Made by a program: the position numbers and the translations under genes. Below are positions 1 through 5,015 of a DNA stretch of 10,052 bases, in pieces. How positions within the stretch are numbered: the first letter of the stretch is position 1; each line of letters opens with the position of its first letter. The notes below the pieces were generated by a model. It worked only from the letters and a program-made list of their open reading frames with translations. It did not search any database and was not told the origin of the DNA. The DNA is from Clostridiales bacterium (GTDB lineage: Bacteria > Bacillota > Clostridia > Oscillospirales > Acutalibacteraceae). The DNA is taken from positions 1 through 10,052 of the forward strand of contig DXXH01000090.1 in the NCBI GenBank assembly GCA_019416395.1. Direction: 5' to 3'.

Positions 1-11
1 GGTATTTCATC

Positions 12-389
12 ATGTCTGAGAAAGTCACCAACCTGATTGAAGAAGTCAAGTCCCTCACCGTCCTGGAGCTCTCCGAGCTGGTTAAGGCTCTGGAAGAGGA
101 GTTCGGCGTTTCCGCTGCTGCTCCCGCTGTTGCTGTGGCTGCTGCTCCCGCTGCTGCTGCTCCCGCTGCTGAAGAGAAGACCGAGTTCGACGTGGTTCTG
201 AAGTCCGCTGGCGCCAACAAGATCAACGTGATCAAGGTTGTCAAGGAAATCACCGGCCTGGGTCTGAAGGAAGCCAAGGCTCTGGTTGACGAGGCTCCCA
301 AGACCATCAAGGAAGGCGCTTCTAAGGACGACGCTGAGTCCATCAAGACCAAGCTGACTGAGGCTGGCGCTGAAGTGGAACTGAAGTAA
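12..389 (+). CDS. rplL: 50S ribosomal protein L7/L12
   Basis: The 125-residue protein forms the multicopy stalk of the large ribosomal subunit, which recruits and stimulates translational GTPases. The three expected parts are visible: an N-terminal helical dimerisation domain (residues 1-33, which also binds L10), an Ala/Pro-rich flexible hinge (35-53), and the compact C-terminal factor-binding domain (about 56-125) with the family pattern KINVIKVVKEITGLGLKEAK followed by LVDEAP. Length is normal for the family. All 14 hinge alanines use GCT, the biased codon use of a highly expressed gene. The gene is complete, but its ribosome binding site and upstream partner (normally rplJ) lie at or beyond the left edge. 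It is followed by a strong terminator, not by rpoB within this window. Identification is very secure. Confidence 0.98.
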   Translation: MSEKVTNLIEEVKSLTVLELSELVKALEEEFGVSAAAPAVAVAAAPAAAAPAAEEKTEFDVVLKSAGANKINVIKVVKEITGLGLKEAKALVDEAPKTIKEGASKDDAESIKTKLTEAGAEVELK

Positions 390-406
390 GTTTCGTTTCC
401 GGATCT

Positions 407-444
407 AAAAGCCCACAGGATTGATAATCCTGTGGGCTTTTTTT
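407..444 (+). terminator. Rho-independent terminator after rplL
   Basis: A perfect 12-bp stem (411-422 with 426-437) has a 3-base loop. It is preceded by four A and followed by seven T (438-444). It starts about 20 bases after the rplL stop, so it should end the ribosomal-protein transcript and insulate the alpha-galactosidase gene. Confidence 0.93.
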
Positions 445-498
445 CTGCCCTGACAGGTTCTTTGCGCAATATAATATAAAAAATAAGCAAAAGAGTCA

Positions 499-527
499 TT
501 GACTTTAGAGATACCCCTGGGTACAAT
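499..527 (+). promoter_or_regulatory. Sigma-A-type promoter for the alpha-galactosidase operon
   Basis: The -35 box TTGACT (499-504) and -10 box TACAAT (522-527) are separated by 17 bases. Each differs from consensus at one position. Transcription should start near 533-535, leaving a leader of about 25 bases before the AGGAGG site. A small inverted repeat, TACCC-CT-GGGTA (512-523), spans the end of the spacer and the start of the -10 box. It is a plausible repressor or activator site, but no regulator gene is nearby, so the operator role is inference. Confidence 0.8.
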
Positions 528-559
528 GAAGGCAAATCCATTGACAGGAGGAAATGGCT

Positions 560-1714
560 ATGCAGAACAAGTATTTGGGGATGACACCGCCTATGGGTTG
601 GAATTCCTGGAACACCTTTACCTGGAATATCAACGACCAGTTGATTCGCGAAACTGCCGATGTGATGGTGGAGAGCGGATTGAAAGACGCTGGCTACGAG
701 TACGTCGTGGTGGACGACTGCTGGAGCTTGAAGCAGCGTGATGAGAAAGGCAAATTGGTAGCAGATCCGGAAAAATTCCCGGAAGGCATGAAATCGGTGG
801 CGGACTATGTGCACAGCAAAGGATTGAAGTTCGGTATGTATTCCTGCTGCGGCACCCACACCTGCGCTGGGTATCCAGGCAGCTTTGAGCATGAGTTCCA
901 GGATGCGGAAACCTTCGCCTCTTGGGGAGTGGATTACCTGAAGTATGACAACTGCTACAAGCCCATTCATGTGGACGGGGAAATCCTGTACAAGCGTATG
1001 TCTTTGGCTCTGCGGAATTGTGGACGGGATATTCTGTTTTCCGCCTGCAATTGGGGCTATGACAATGTACACCAGTGGATCCAGGGGTCCGGTGCCCAGT
1101 TGTTCCGTTCCACGGCGGATATTCAGGACAATTGGGAATCTATTAAAAATCTGGCCATGTCCCAGATTGACAAAATGCCTTTCTCCGGCCCTTATTGCCA
1201 CAACGATATTGATATGCTGGTGGTTGGCATGCACGGTGGCAGCAATAATGAGTATATCGGTCAAATCGGTGGCTGCACTGATGACGAGTACCGCACTCAT
1301 TTCTCCCTGTGGGCGCTGATGAATTCCCCGTTGATGATTGGCTGCGATATCCGTTCCATGAGCGATGTGACCAAGGAAACCCTGACCAACCCGGATATTA
1401 TCGCCATCAACCAGGATCTTGAATGCCGTGGGCCTTATTGTGTCCGCCAGTGGAACAATCCGGAGAATGTACTGGCTCTGATCAAACCCATGAGCGATGG
1501 TTCTTTGGCCATTGGCATGTTCAATTTCAGCGATGTGAAGAGCGAGATGTCCCTGCAGTTCTGGGATATTGGCTTGCCGGTAGCCGCTGGAGTGGGCCTG
1601 GAGATGTACAACTGCTGGACACACGAAACGGAAGGCACGTTCTTTGAGCGTTACGCCGGTCTGATCGAGCCTCACAGCTGCCTGGTATTCCGGGCGAAGC
1701 TGGCACGGAAATAA
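560..1714 (+). CDS. GH27 alpha-galactosidase, cytoplasmic
   Basis: A retaining glycoside hydrolase of family GH27 that removes terminal alpha-galactose from sugars such as melibiose, raffinose or galactosides. Family marks (numbered from the chosen start, 384 residues): PPMGWNSWN at 10-18, the galactose-binding pair VVVDDCW (Asp52, Asp53), YLKYDNC with nucleophile Asp130 and Lys128, and RSTADIQDNW with Arg183 and acid/base Asp187. A (beta/alpha)8 barrel to about residue 290 is followed by a C-terminal beta domain. There is no signal peptide, so it should act inside the cell on imported oligosaccharides. ATG 560 is preferred over ATG 554, because AGGAGG (546-551) lies 8 bases from the former and only 2 from the latter. 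The recognition-loop motif CEWG/CEWP of plant and animal enzymes is CNWG here (Asn164), so alpha-galactosidase is likely but the exact substrate is open. No sugar transporter is adjacent. The stop overlaps the next start. Confidence 0.93.
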   Translation: MQNKYLGMTPPMGWNSWNTFTWNINDQLIRETADVMVESGLKDAGYEYVVVDDCWSLKQRDEKGKLVADPEKFPEGMKSVADYVHSKGLKFGMYSCCGTHTCAGYPGSFEHEFQDAETFASWGVDYLKYDNCYKPIHVDGEILYKRMSLALRNCGRDILFSACNWGYDNVHQWIQGSGAQLFRSTADIQDNWESIKNLAMSQIDKMPFSGPYCHNDIDMLVVGMHGGSNNEYIGQIGGCTDDEYRTHFSLWALMNSPLMIGCDIRSMSDVTKETLTNPDIIAINQDLECRGPYCVRQWNNPENVLALIKPMSDGSLAIGMFNFSDVKSEMSLQFWDIGLPVAAGVGLEMYNCWTHETEGTFFERYAGLIEPHSCLVFRAKLARK

Positions 1715-1917
1715 TGGCCAACTATAAAACCTGCAAGCAGTGTGGCAGCCCGTTGGGCGGAGACGACATAGCGATCTTCCGGAAACTGGTCAACCGGGGC
1801 GCGGAAGAATTCCTGTGTATCGATTGCCTTGCAGCTTATTTTGATTGCCCCCGTGAAGAGATTGAAAAGCGGATCCGCTGGTATCGGGAGAGCGGAGAAT
1901 GCACTCTGTTTCGATAA
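1714..1917 (+). CDS. Small cysteine-rich putative zinc-ribbon protein
   Basis: A 67-residue protein with CKQC (Cys7, Cys10) near the N-terminus and CIDC (Cys35, Cys38) in the middle. This CxxC-CxxC layout is typical of a zinc-binding ribbon. Further cysteines are at 45 and 63, and a charged helix (about 46-60) follows. Its ATG shares one base with the alpha-galactosidase stop (TAATG), so it is translationally coupled. No separate strong ribosome binding site is obvious, since the coding end upstream serves that role. From memory, similar small proteins with the pattern CKQCGSPL...FLCIDCLAAYF...C(T)LF occur in Clostridia as uncharacterised proteins; this was not checked by search. No signal peptide or membrane segment is seen, so it is probably cytoplasmic. 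The function is unknown. A metal-binding accessory or regulatory role is conceivable but unproven. Confidence 0.8.
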   Translation: MANYKTCKQCGSPLGGDDIAIFRKLVNRGAEEFLCIDCLAAYFDCPREEIEKRIRWYRESGECTLFR

Positions 1918-1934
1918 AATACTCCAAATTTTGT

Positions 1935-1959
1935 GCTTTTTCCGGAAAAGCCCGTTTTT
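1935..1959 (+). terminator. Weak candidate terminator after the alpha-galactosidase operon
   Basis: Stem GCTTTT (1935-1940) pairs with AAAAGC (1946-1951) around a TCCGG loop. CCG and five T (1955-1959) follow. The stem is short and AT-rich, and three bases separate it from the T run, so termination may be partial. It is the only candidate between the 67-residue gene and the next promoter. Confidence 0.4.
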
Positions 1960-2014
1960 AGACCCTATATTTTGACGTCAGGTGTGAATACTTTGTGAAC
2001 ATTTTAAAATAGTC

Positions 2015-2043
2015 TTGCAATCTGGGAAAAGGCATGTTAGAAT
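2015..2043 (+). promoter_or_regulatory. Promoter for the 114-residue membrane protein gene
   Basis: The -35 box TTGCAA (2015-2020) and -10 box TAGAAT (2038-2043) have a 17-base spacer. Start of transcription is expected near 2050, giving a leader of about 70 bases that contains the two repeated dyads described separately. Confidence 0.72.
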
Positions 2044-2057
2044 GTAACCAAATTGTA

Positions 2058-2113
2058 ACACTTGTCATCGAAGTGTAACCCCACTATTTGGGGGACACTT
2101 TGGAAAGGAGTGT
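2058..2113 (+). promoter_or_regulatory. Leader with two ACACTT-N8-AGTGTA dyads; possible RNA switch or double operator
   Basis: Four alternating complementary segments lie in the leader: ACACTT (2058-2063), AAGTGT (2071-2076), ACACTT (2095-2100) and AGTGT (2109-2113). Segments 1 and 2 can pair, and 3 and 4 can pair. The 3-4 hairpin holds the ribosome binding site AAAGGAG (2104-2110) in its loop and stem. Alternatively, segment 2 pairs with 3, extended by CCCCA (2079-2083) with TGGGG (2089-2093), which leaves the ribosome binding site free. The same bases are also two DNA dyads of identical design whose centres are 37 bp apart, so a protein operator pair is the alternative reading. The repeats are seen directly; regulation is inference. 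Confidence 0.5.
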
Positions 2114-2119
2114 ACGGGA

Positions 2120-2464
2120 ATGCGGAAAAAGACGCTGAAAAACTTACTTTCCTTCTTATTGGTGTTGGTTTTGACGGTTTGTACAGTGGCTGCTTTGAGC
2201 ATGGTCACGGAAGCTAAAACGGATCCCACACTTCCTGTGGTGGAAGAAAGTGTTCCAGTGACAGAGCTTTCCGCTTCCATTTCCCAGCCCATGGTGGCGT
2301 CGCCTTTGGTATGTGTAGGCGGATTTCTGCTGATACTTGCCATTGTGGTGTTTGGATTGACGCTTTATCGCAGGGATAAACTCCGTGGCAAGGCAACCCC
2401 TCAAGGGAAACGGAGTTATGTTCCCCGGGCGGATATGTCCTTTGCGGGCAGAAACAGAGTATAA
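2120..2464 (+). CDS. Unknown small exported/membrane protein
   Basis: A 114-residue protein that I do not recognise. It begins with a basic MRKKTLK and a long hydrophobic stretch (about 9-26) resembling a signal peptide or signal anchor, with possible cleavage near the Ala of TEAK (residue 32). A short acidic, Ser/Val-rich outer segment (33-61) follows, then a second hydrophobic helix (about 62-83) and the stop-transfer sequence YRRDK. The tail (84-114) is basic and probably cytoplasmic. AAAGGAG (2104-2110) sits 9 bases before the ATG, which supports this start. The gene is monocistronic, with its own promoter and terminator. The layout resembles a single-pass surface protein with a short ectodomain, or a two-helix hairpin protein. 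No catalytic motif is visible, and no function can be assigned. Confidence 0.8.
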   Translation: MRKKTLKNLLSFLLVLVLTVCTVAALSMVTEAKTDPTLPVVEESVPVTELSASISQPMVASPLVCVGGFLLILAIVVFGLTLYRRDKLRGKATPQGKRSYVPRADMSFAGRNRV

Positions 2465-2494
2465 GGGTTTTCGTCCTTTCATATTTTACCTCGG

Positions 2495-2527
2495 AACAGG
2501 GCCGGCAGTTTTGCCGGCCCTGTTTTT
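2495..2527 (+). terminator. Strong terminator of the 114-residue protein gene
   Basis: A perfect 13-bp GC-rich stem (2495-2507 with 2512-2524) has a GTTT loop and runs into five T (2523-2527). It begins 31 bases after the stop codon. Confidence 0.93.
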
Positions 2528-2544
2528 GTCATACTCAGGGAAAT

Positions 2545-2583
2545 AAAAAAAGCGGGATCGGCATTTTCGCCGATCCCGCTTTT
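2545..2583 (-). terminator. Terminator of the dtd-acyltransferase-kinase operon
   Basis: A perfect 11-bp stem (2552-2562 with 2569-2579) has a 6-base loop. Read on the minus strand, it is followed by a run of seven T (complement of 2545-2551). It can also act weakly on the plus strand, where four T follow. It lies about 10 bases beyond the TAA at 2593-2595 that ends the uninterrupted kinase reading frame. Confidence 0.9.
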
Positions 2584-2592
2584 ACGGAAATG

Positions 2593-2691
2593 TTATGGCT
2601 TTGAAAAGCGCTGCACCAGTTTTTCCACATTTTCTTGAATGGGTTTTGTGCCATCGAGGGAGATAACAGGACAGGATAAAGTAGCTAGTCA
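2593..2691 (-). other. In-frame TGA and preserved C-terminal codons of the kinase-like gene
   Basis: Past the TGA at 2689-2691 the same frame continues for 31 sense codons to a TAA (2593-2595). They read LATLSCPVISLDGTKPI followed by QENVEKLVQRFSKP. This looks like a genuine last beta strand and helix, since the phrase CPVI.LDGTKPI.EN is, as I recall, a conserved ending of this kinase-like family. The position taken by TGA is usually Trp there (VEEW or VEQW), one base away (TGG to TGA). The operon terminator directly after the TAA fits the longer gene. Explanations in order of likelihood are a nonsense mutation, a sequencing error, or UGA readthrough. The context UGA-CUA-G is a known leaky context in eukaryotes, so its relevance here is weak. 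Confidence 0.72.
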
Positions 2692-3120
2692 CTGTTCTAC
2701 TTCGGTTTCATCACGTTGGGCAGCAAAAAAGACAAAGGATTGTTCCCTTTCGTATAAATCACCGCCCGGAAGCACCCTGTCCCCAAATTTATCCAACGAA
2801 CGCTGTTTGACACGTTGCGCCCGAGTGGCCGGATCAGCCCGGAGCCATACAACCCCGGTGTATTGGGAAACGATCCGGTGTCCATAGTCGCCCTTCACAG
2901 CGGAAAAAACAAAATCGCCGCAGGTTTGAAGCCGCTTCCACAGCAGGCCGATTGCCTGTTCCCGGGGAAGCGGGTTTTCGTAGGGATAATCGGTGGAAGA
3001 CGTGGGAAAAAAGCATTCCTCGATATCGATGTAAGTCCAGCCCAGGCGGTTGGCCAGAGCTTTTCCCAGAGTACTTTTCCCACTACCGTTACAGCCACAA
3101 ACAAGAATTCCTTGGCGCAT
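2689..3120 (-). CDS. Small P-loop kinase-like ATPase, probably truncated by an in-frame TGA
   Basis: A 143-residue product with a Walker A motif GCNGSGKST (residues 9-17) in the first beta-loop-helix, typical of small nucleoside, shikimate or gluconate kinase-like folds. Other features are an acidic patch YIDIEECFF (30-38) where such enzymes hold the acceptor side, a beta strand with VVWLRADP (90-97), and an Arg-rich lid RAQRVKQRSLDKFGDR (100-115) ending in the LPGGDLYE turn. The substrate cannot be told. ATG 3120 is chosen because AAGGGGG lies 6 bases upstream; a TTG 12 codons earlier has no such support. It is the last gene of the minus-strand operon, 85 bases after the acyltransferase-like gene. 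The uninterrupted length would be about 175 codons, so the product lacks about 32 C-terminal residues and may be inactive. Confidence 0.8.
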   Translation of the reverse strand: MRQGILVCGCNGSGKSTLGKALANRLGWTYIDIEECFFPTSSTDYPYENPLPREQAIGLLWKRLQTCGDFVFSAVKGDYGHRIVSQYTGVVWLRADPATRAQRVKQRSLDKFGDRVLPGGDLYEREQSFVFFAAQRDETEVEQ

Positions 3121-3205
3121 AGTGTTCCCCCTTGCAGATGGTGTATGGTTGGCCAATTGGGCGGCTTTTATTGGTTAGGAGATTTTGTCCTATAAATGGT
3201 ATGGA

Positions 3206-4111
3206 TCACTGATTGACAATGGATTCTCCGTCGAAAATCAGTATGCCAAAGCCTTCGCCTGTTTTATTGCCTTCCACCAGCCATTGCTTAAAGGCGCGCT
3301 GCATGGAAGTTTTTTCCGGAAGCTGCTCCGCGGGTTTTTGGGCATCGCTGCCGAACACCCGCCAAGCGTCGTGAAATTCTTCCTCAATTTCTCCTCTTTG
3401 AAGATCAAAGTCACCCATGAAGCTGACAATGTTCGAGGTGGGGGGAAGGATTTTCCGATTCTCCGGATACAACAGCCAGGAGTGGCAGACACAGACCAGC
3501 GGCCCGCCGTTTCGTTCCTCTTTGAAAAACTCATATGCTTTCTTGTAAGAAGCCAGTCGGGAAGCTTTGTCAAAAGGCTCGCCGCTGGAAGGAATGTGAA
3601 TGTTCTTGACCGGGTCGCCATCTTTGAGCACATAGCCGTTTTTCTCATAGGTTTCCCCGTGATAGAGGATGTTCTCATATTCCAGGCGGCCCAATTTCAC
3701 AAGGTCGCAGGAGAAGAAAATAGGATACCAAAAAGACACGAAAATCCCCCAGGTGCCATAGACGTTTTTGCATTCCAGGGTTTTGTACCGCAGGTCGCTA
3801 AACGTATCCCAGATGATGGCTTCTGGTACGCCTTTTTCCCGGTAAGCTTCCACGGCAGGCTTAGATGTTTGGAGTAAGAACAGCTGCCAGGCCATATACA
3901 GGTGAATGCCGCTTTCCTCTCCAATGCTTTCCACCAAGGGCGTGACCAGTTTCATATCCAGGTCATGGTCATAATAAAATTCCACCGCTCCGTCCAGGGC
4001 CTCTTCCTGGCCCTTTTCTATGACCAGCTGGGCGCAGCGGAGAGTTTCCGTTTTCGCCTCTTCCGGAAACTTTGTGTTGTCCATGAGCAGTTTGAAAAAT
4101 TCCAGATCCAT
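3206..4111 (-). CDS. Acyltransferase-domain protein (NAT_N/GNAT_C type)
   Basis: A 301-residue protein resembling the clostridial 'acyltransferase domain-containing' family, with an all-helical N-terminal half (about 1-120; DUF5596/NAT_N-like) and a GNAT-like C-terminal half. Recognisable blocks are GTWGIFVSFWYP (119-130), KNIHIPSSGEPFD (169-181) and VCVCHSWLLYP (206-216) followed by ILPPTSNIVSF (221-231). No signal peptide or membrane helix is seen, so it should be cytoplasmic. The acyl donor and acceptor are unknown, and the family call is from memory of sequence style, not a search. ATG 4111 is preferred because GGGGG lies about 7 bases upstream, between it and the dtd stop. An upstream TTG (4141) would overlap dtd and lacks a site. 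It starts 19 bases after dtd, so the two are co-transcribed. Confidence 0.82.
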   Translation of the reverse strand: MDLEFFKLLMDNTKFPEEAKTETLRCAQLVIEKGQEEALDGAVEFYYDHDLDMKLVTPLVESIGEESGIHLYMAWQLFLLQTSKPAVEAYREKGVPEAIIWDTFSDLRYKTLECKNVYGTWGIFVSFWYPIFFSCDLVKLGRLEYENILYHGETYEKNGYVLKDGDPVKNIHIPSSGEPFDKASRLASYKKAYEFFKEERNGGPLVCVCHSWLLYPENRKILPPTSNIVSFMGDFDLQRGEIEEEFHDAWRVFGSDAQKPAEQLPEKTSMQRAFKQWLVEGNKTGEGFGILIFDGESIVNQ

Positions 4112-4130
4112 TTCAATTCCCCCAAAAATG

Positions 4131-4586
4131 TTATTTGCCAATTCTTTCTGTATCGATTATCAGCGTCACTGGGCCGTCATTTCCTACAAGTACGTCCATA
4201 TGGGCGCCGAATTTTCCTGTTTCCACGTTTTTTAATCCCAGGCCCCTGGCGTGTTCCACAAAATGGCGGTAAAGCTTTTCCGCCTCTTCCGGGGCCGCAG
4301 CTAAGTCAAAGGAAGGCCGCCTGCCCTTTTTACAGTCCGTGCCCAAAGTGAAATTGGAAACCACCAGCAGTTCTCCGTCGATATCTGCCAGCGACAAGTT
4401 CATCTTTCCATCTTCATCGGTGAACACTCGTAGTCCATGGACTTTTTCCGCGAGAAAATCCGCTTGGGCCTCTGTGTCGCCTTTCATAACGCCTAAAAAG
4501 ACCACCAGGCCCTGGCCGATATGCCGGGTTTCCCGGTAGTCGATGGTGATGTCTGCCTGGCTGACTCGCTGTATGACTGCGCGCAT
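4131..4586 (-). CDS. dtd: D-aminoacyl-tRNA deacylase
   Basis: A proofreading enzyme that hydrolyses D-amino acids (classically D-Tyr) from mischarged tRNA, and also Gly-tRNA(Ala), in the cytoplasm. It acts as a homodimer. The 151 residues start with the family-typical MRAVIQRVSQADI. The active-site segment LLVVSNFTLGTDCKKGRRPSF (73-93) and the Gly-cisPro motif in NDGPVTLIIDT (136-146) are present. The canonical SQxT is SNFT (77-80) here, a conservative Gln-to-Asn change. ATG 4586 is chosen because AAAGGAG lies 6 bases upstream and the product then matches the usual 145-150 residues. An ATG 6 codons earlier lies on the ribosome binding site side and is unlikely. It is the first gene of the minus-strand operon, with a promoter at 4617-4645. 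Confidence 0.96.
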   Translation of the reverse strand: MRAVIQRVSQADITIDYRETRHIGQGLVVFLGVMKGDTEAQADFLAEKVHGLRVFTDEDGKMNLSLADIDGELLVVSNFTLGTDCKKGRRPSFDLAAAPEEAEKLYRHFVEHARGLGLKNVETGKFGAHMDVLVGNDGPVTLIIDTERIGK

Positions 4587-4616
4587 AGTATTCTCCTTTC
4601 CCATAAAGCTGTCCCT

Positions 4617-4645
4617 ATCTTAGCACAGTTTTTTCGGAAGGTAAA
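4617..4645 (-). promoter_or_regulatory. Promoter of the dtd operon
   Basis: On the minus strand, -35 TTTACC (4645-4640) and -10 TAAGAT (4622-4617) have a 17-base spacer. The TG one base before the -10 box makes an extended -10. The leader to ATG 4586 is short, about 25 bases. Confidence 0.65.
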
Positions 4646-4856
4646 CGGATTTTCCCAAGAAAAAGGACGGGGTTTTCGTCTGAGCGCTTAGGGGGACGTT
4701 TGTCCTAAGGAATCAGAAAGCACGAATGGTGGACGTCGAGCTGATGCTGTTTTCCGGGGAGAGTCAGGCAAACGTTAGCCTGTGCAAAAGAGAAAAGATT
4801 CCTTTGTTTTTTCAGCGAAATACCGAAAAGGAAATTTGGAAAACCCCTTTCCTTTT
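4646..4856. other. Intergenic core between divergent promoters; AT-rich hairpin at its right end
   Basis: About 200 bases without a supportable gene. A small hairpin GGAC-GTTT-GTCC (4694-4705) is flanked by TTA/TAA. A longer dyad AAAAGGAAA (4826-4834) with TTTCCTTTT (4848-4856) continues into TT and looks terminator-like, although its stem is AT-rich and its loop is 13 bases. No operator or regulator gene could be identified. Confidence 0.45.
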
Positions 4857-4875
4857 TTGAAACGAGGGATATAAT
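4848..4875 (+). promoter_or_regulatory. Candidate promoter of the ABC exporter operon
   Basis: A perfect -10 box TATAAT (4870-4875) is preceded at 16 bases by a poor -35 candidate TTTCCT (4848-4853). No extended -10 is present. With such a weak -35, an activator may be needed. Transcription would start near 4882, leaving a leader of about 134 bases. Confidence 0.5.
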
Positions 4876-4885
4876 TATGGGAGCT

Positions 4886-5008
4886 TGGAATCGTGGCGTT
4901 TTCCCGGAGAGGAAAACGTTCCAGGCGCCCCTTTTCTCCAGGAGAAAGGGCCGTCCTGGATAGGGGTAACAGACACCAGGTTGGGAAGAGCCCAACGCAA
5001 AAGGGAGG
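4886..5008 (+). promoter_or_regulatory. Hairpin-rich leader of the ABC exporter operon
   Basis: Four hairpins can form in a row. The first pairs 4897-4904 with 4911-4918 (8 bp, loop CGGAGA) and is extended by TGGAA (4886-4890) with TTCCA (4919-4923). The second pairs 4930-4938 with 4942-4950. The third pairs CCTGG (4955-4959) with CCAGG (4976-4980). The fourth pairs GTTGGG (4980-4985) with CCCAAC (4991-4996). The ribosome binding site AGGGAGG (5002-5008) follows. CCCTTTT (4929-4935), part of hairpin 2, is also complementary to AAAAGGG (4999-5005), so an alternative fold could mask the site. There is no T run before the gene, so control of translation would be more likely than attenuation. I do not recognise a known riboswitch class. 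Confidence 0.45.
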
Positions 5009-5015
5009 AATGTTT

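Noticed and set aside
114..170. GCT-rich repeats inside rplL as a tandem repeat or phase-variable tract
   Set aside because: It encodes the normal Ala/Pro hinge of L7/L12 with biased codon use. Hinge composition explains it fully.
1973..1980. TGACGTCA palindrome with TTGACG as a possible -35 box
   Set aside because: No -10 box lies at 16-18 bases, and a single 8-bp palindrome is expected by chance at this scale.
2684..2691. Selenocysteine insertion at the kinase TGA
   Set aside because: Only a tiny TAGCTA palindrome follows the TGA, with no convincing bacterial SECIS hairpin, and relatives are recalled to carry Trp, not Cys, at this position.
3185..3877. 230-codon plus-strand frame opposite the acyltransferase-like gene
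   Set aside because: The minus frame has recognisable family blocks and fits the operon spacing. The plus frame has no start signal and no family resemblance.
4726..4860. 44-codon plus-strand frame in the dtd-ABC intergenic region
   Set aside because: AAGGAA lies about 13 bases from the ATG, too far to be convincing. No promoter precedes it, and the frame ends inside an AT-rich hairpin.
4877..4963. 28-codon frame as a leader peptide for ABC exporter control
   Set aside because: Its ATG is 2 bases after the TATAAT box, so it would lie upstream of the expected transcription start, and it has no ribosome binding site.
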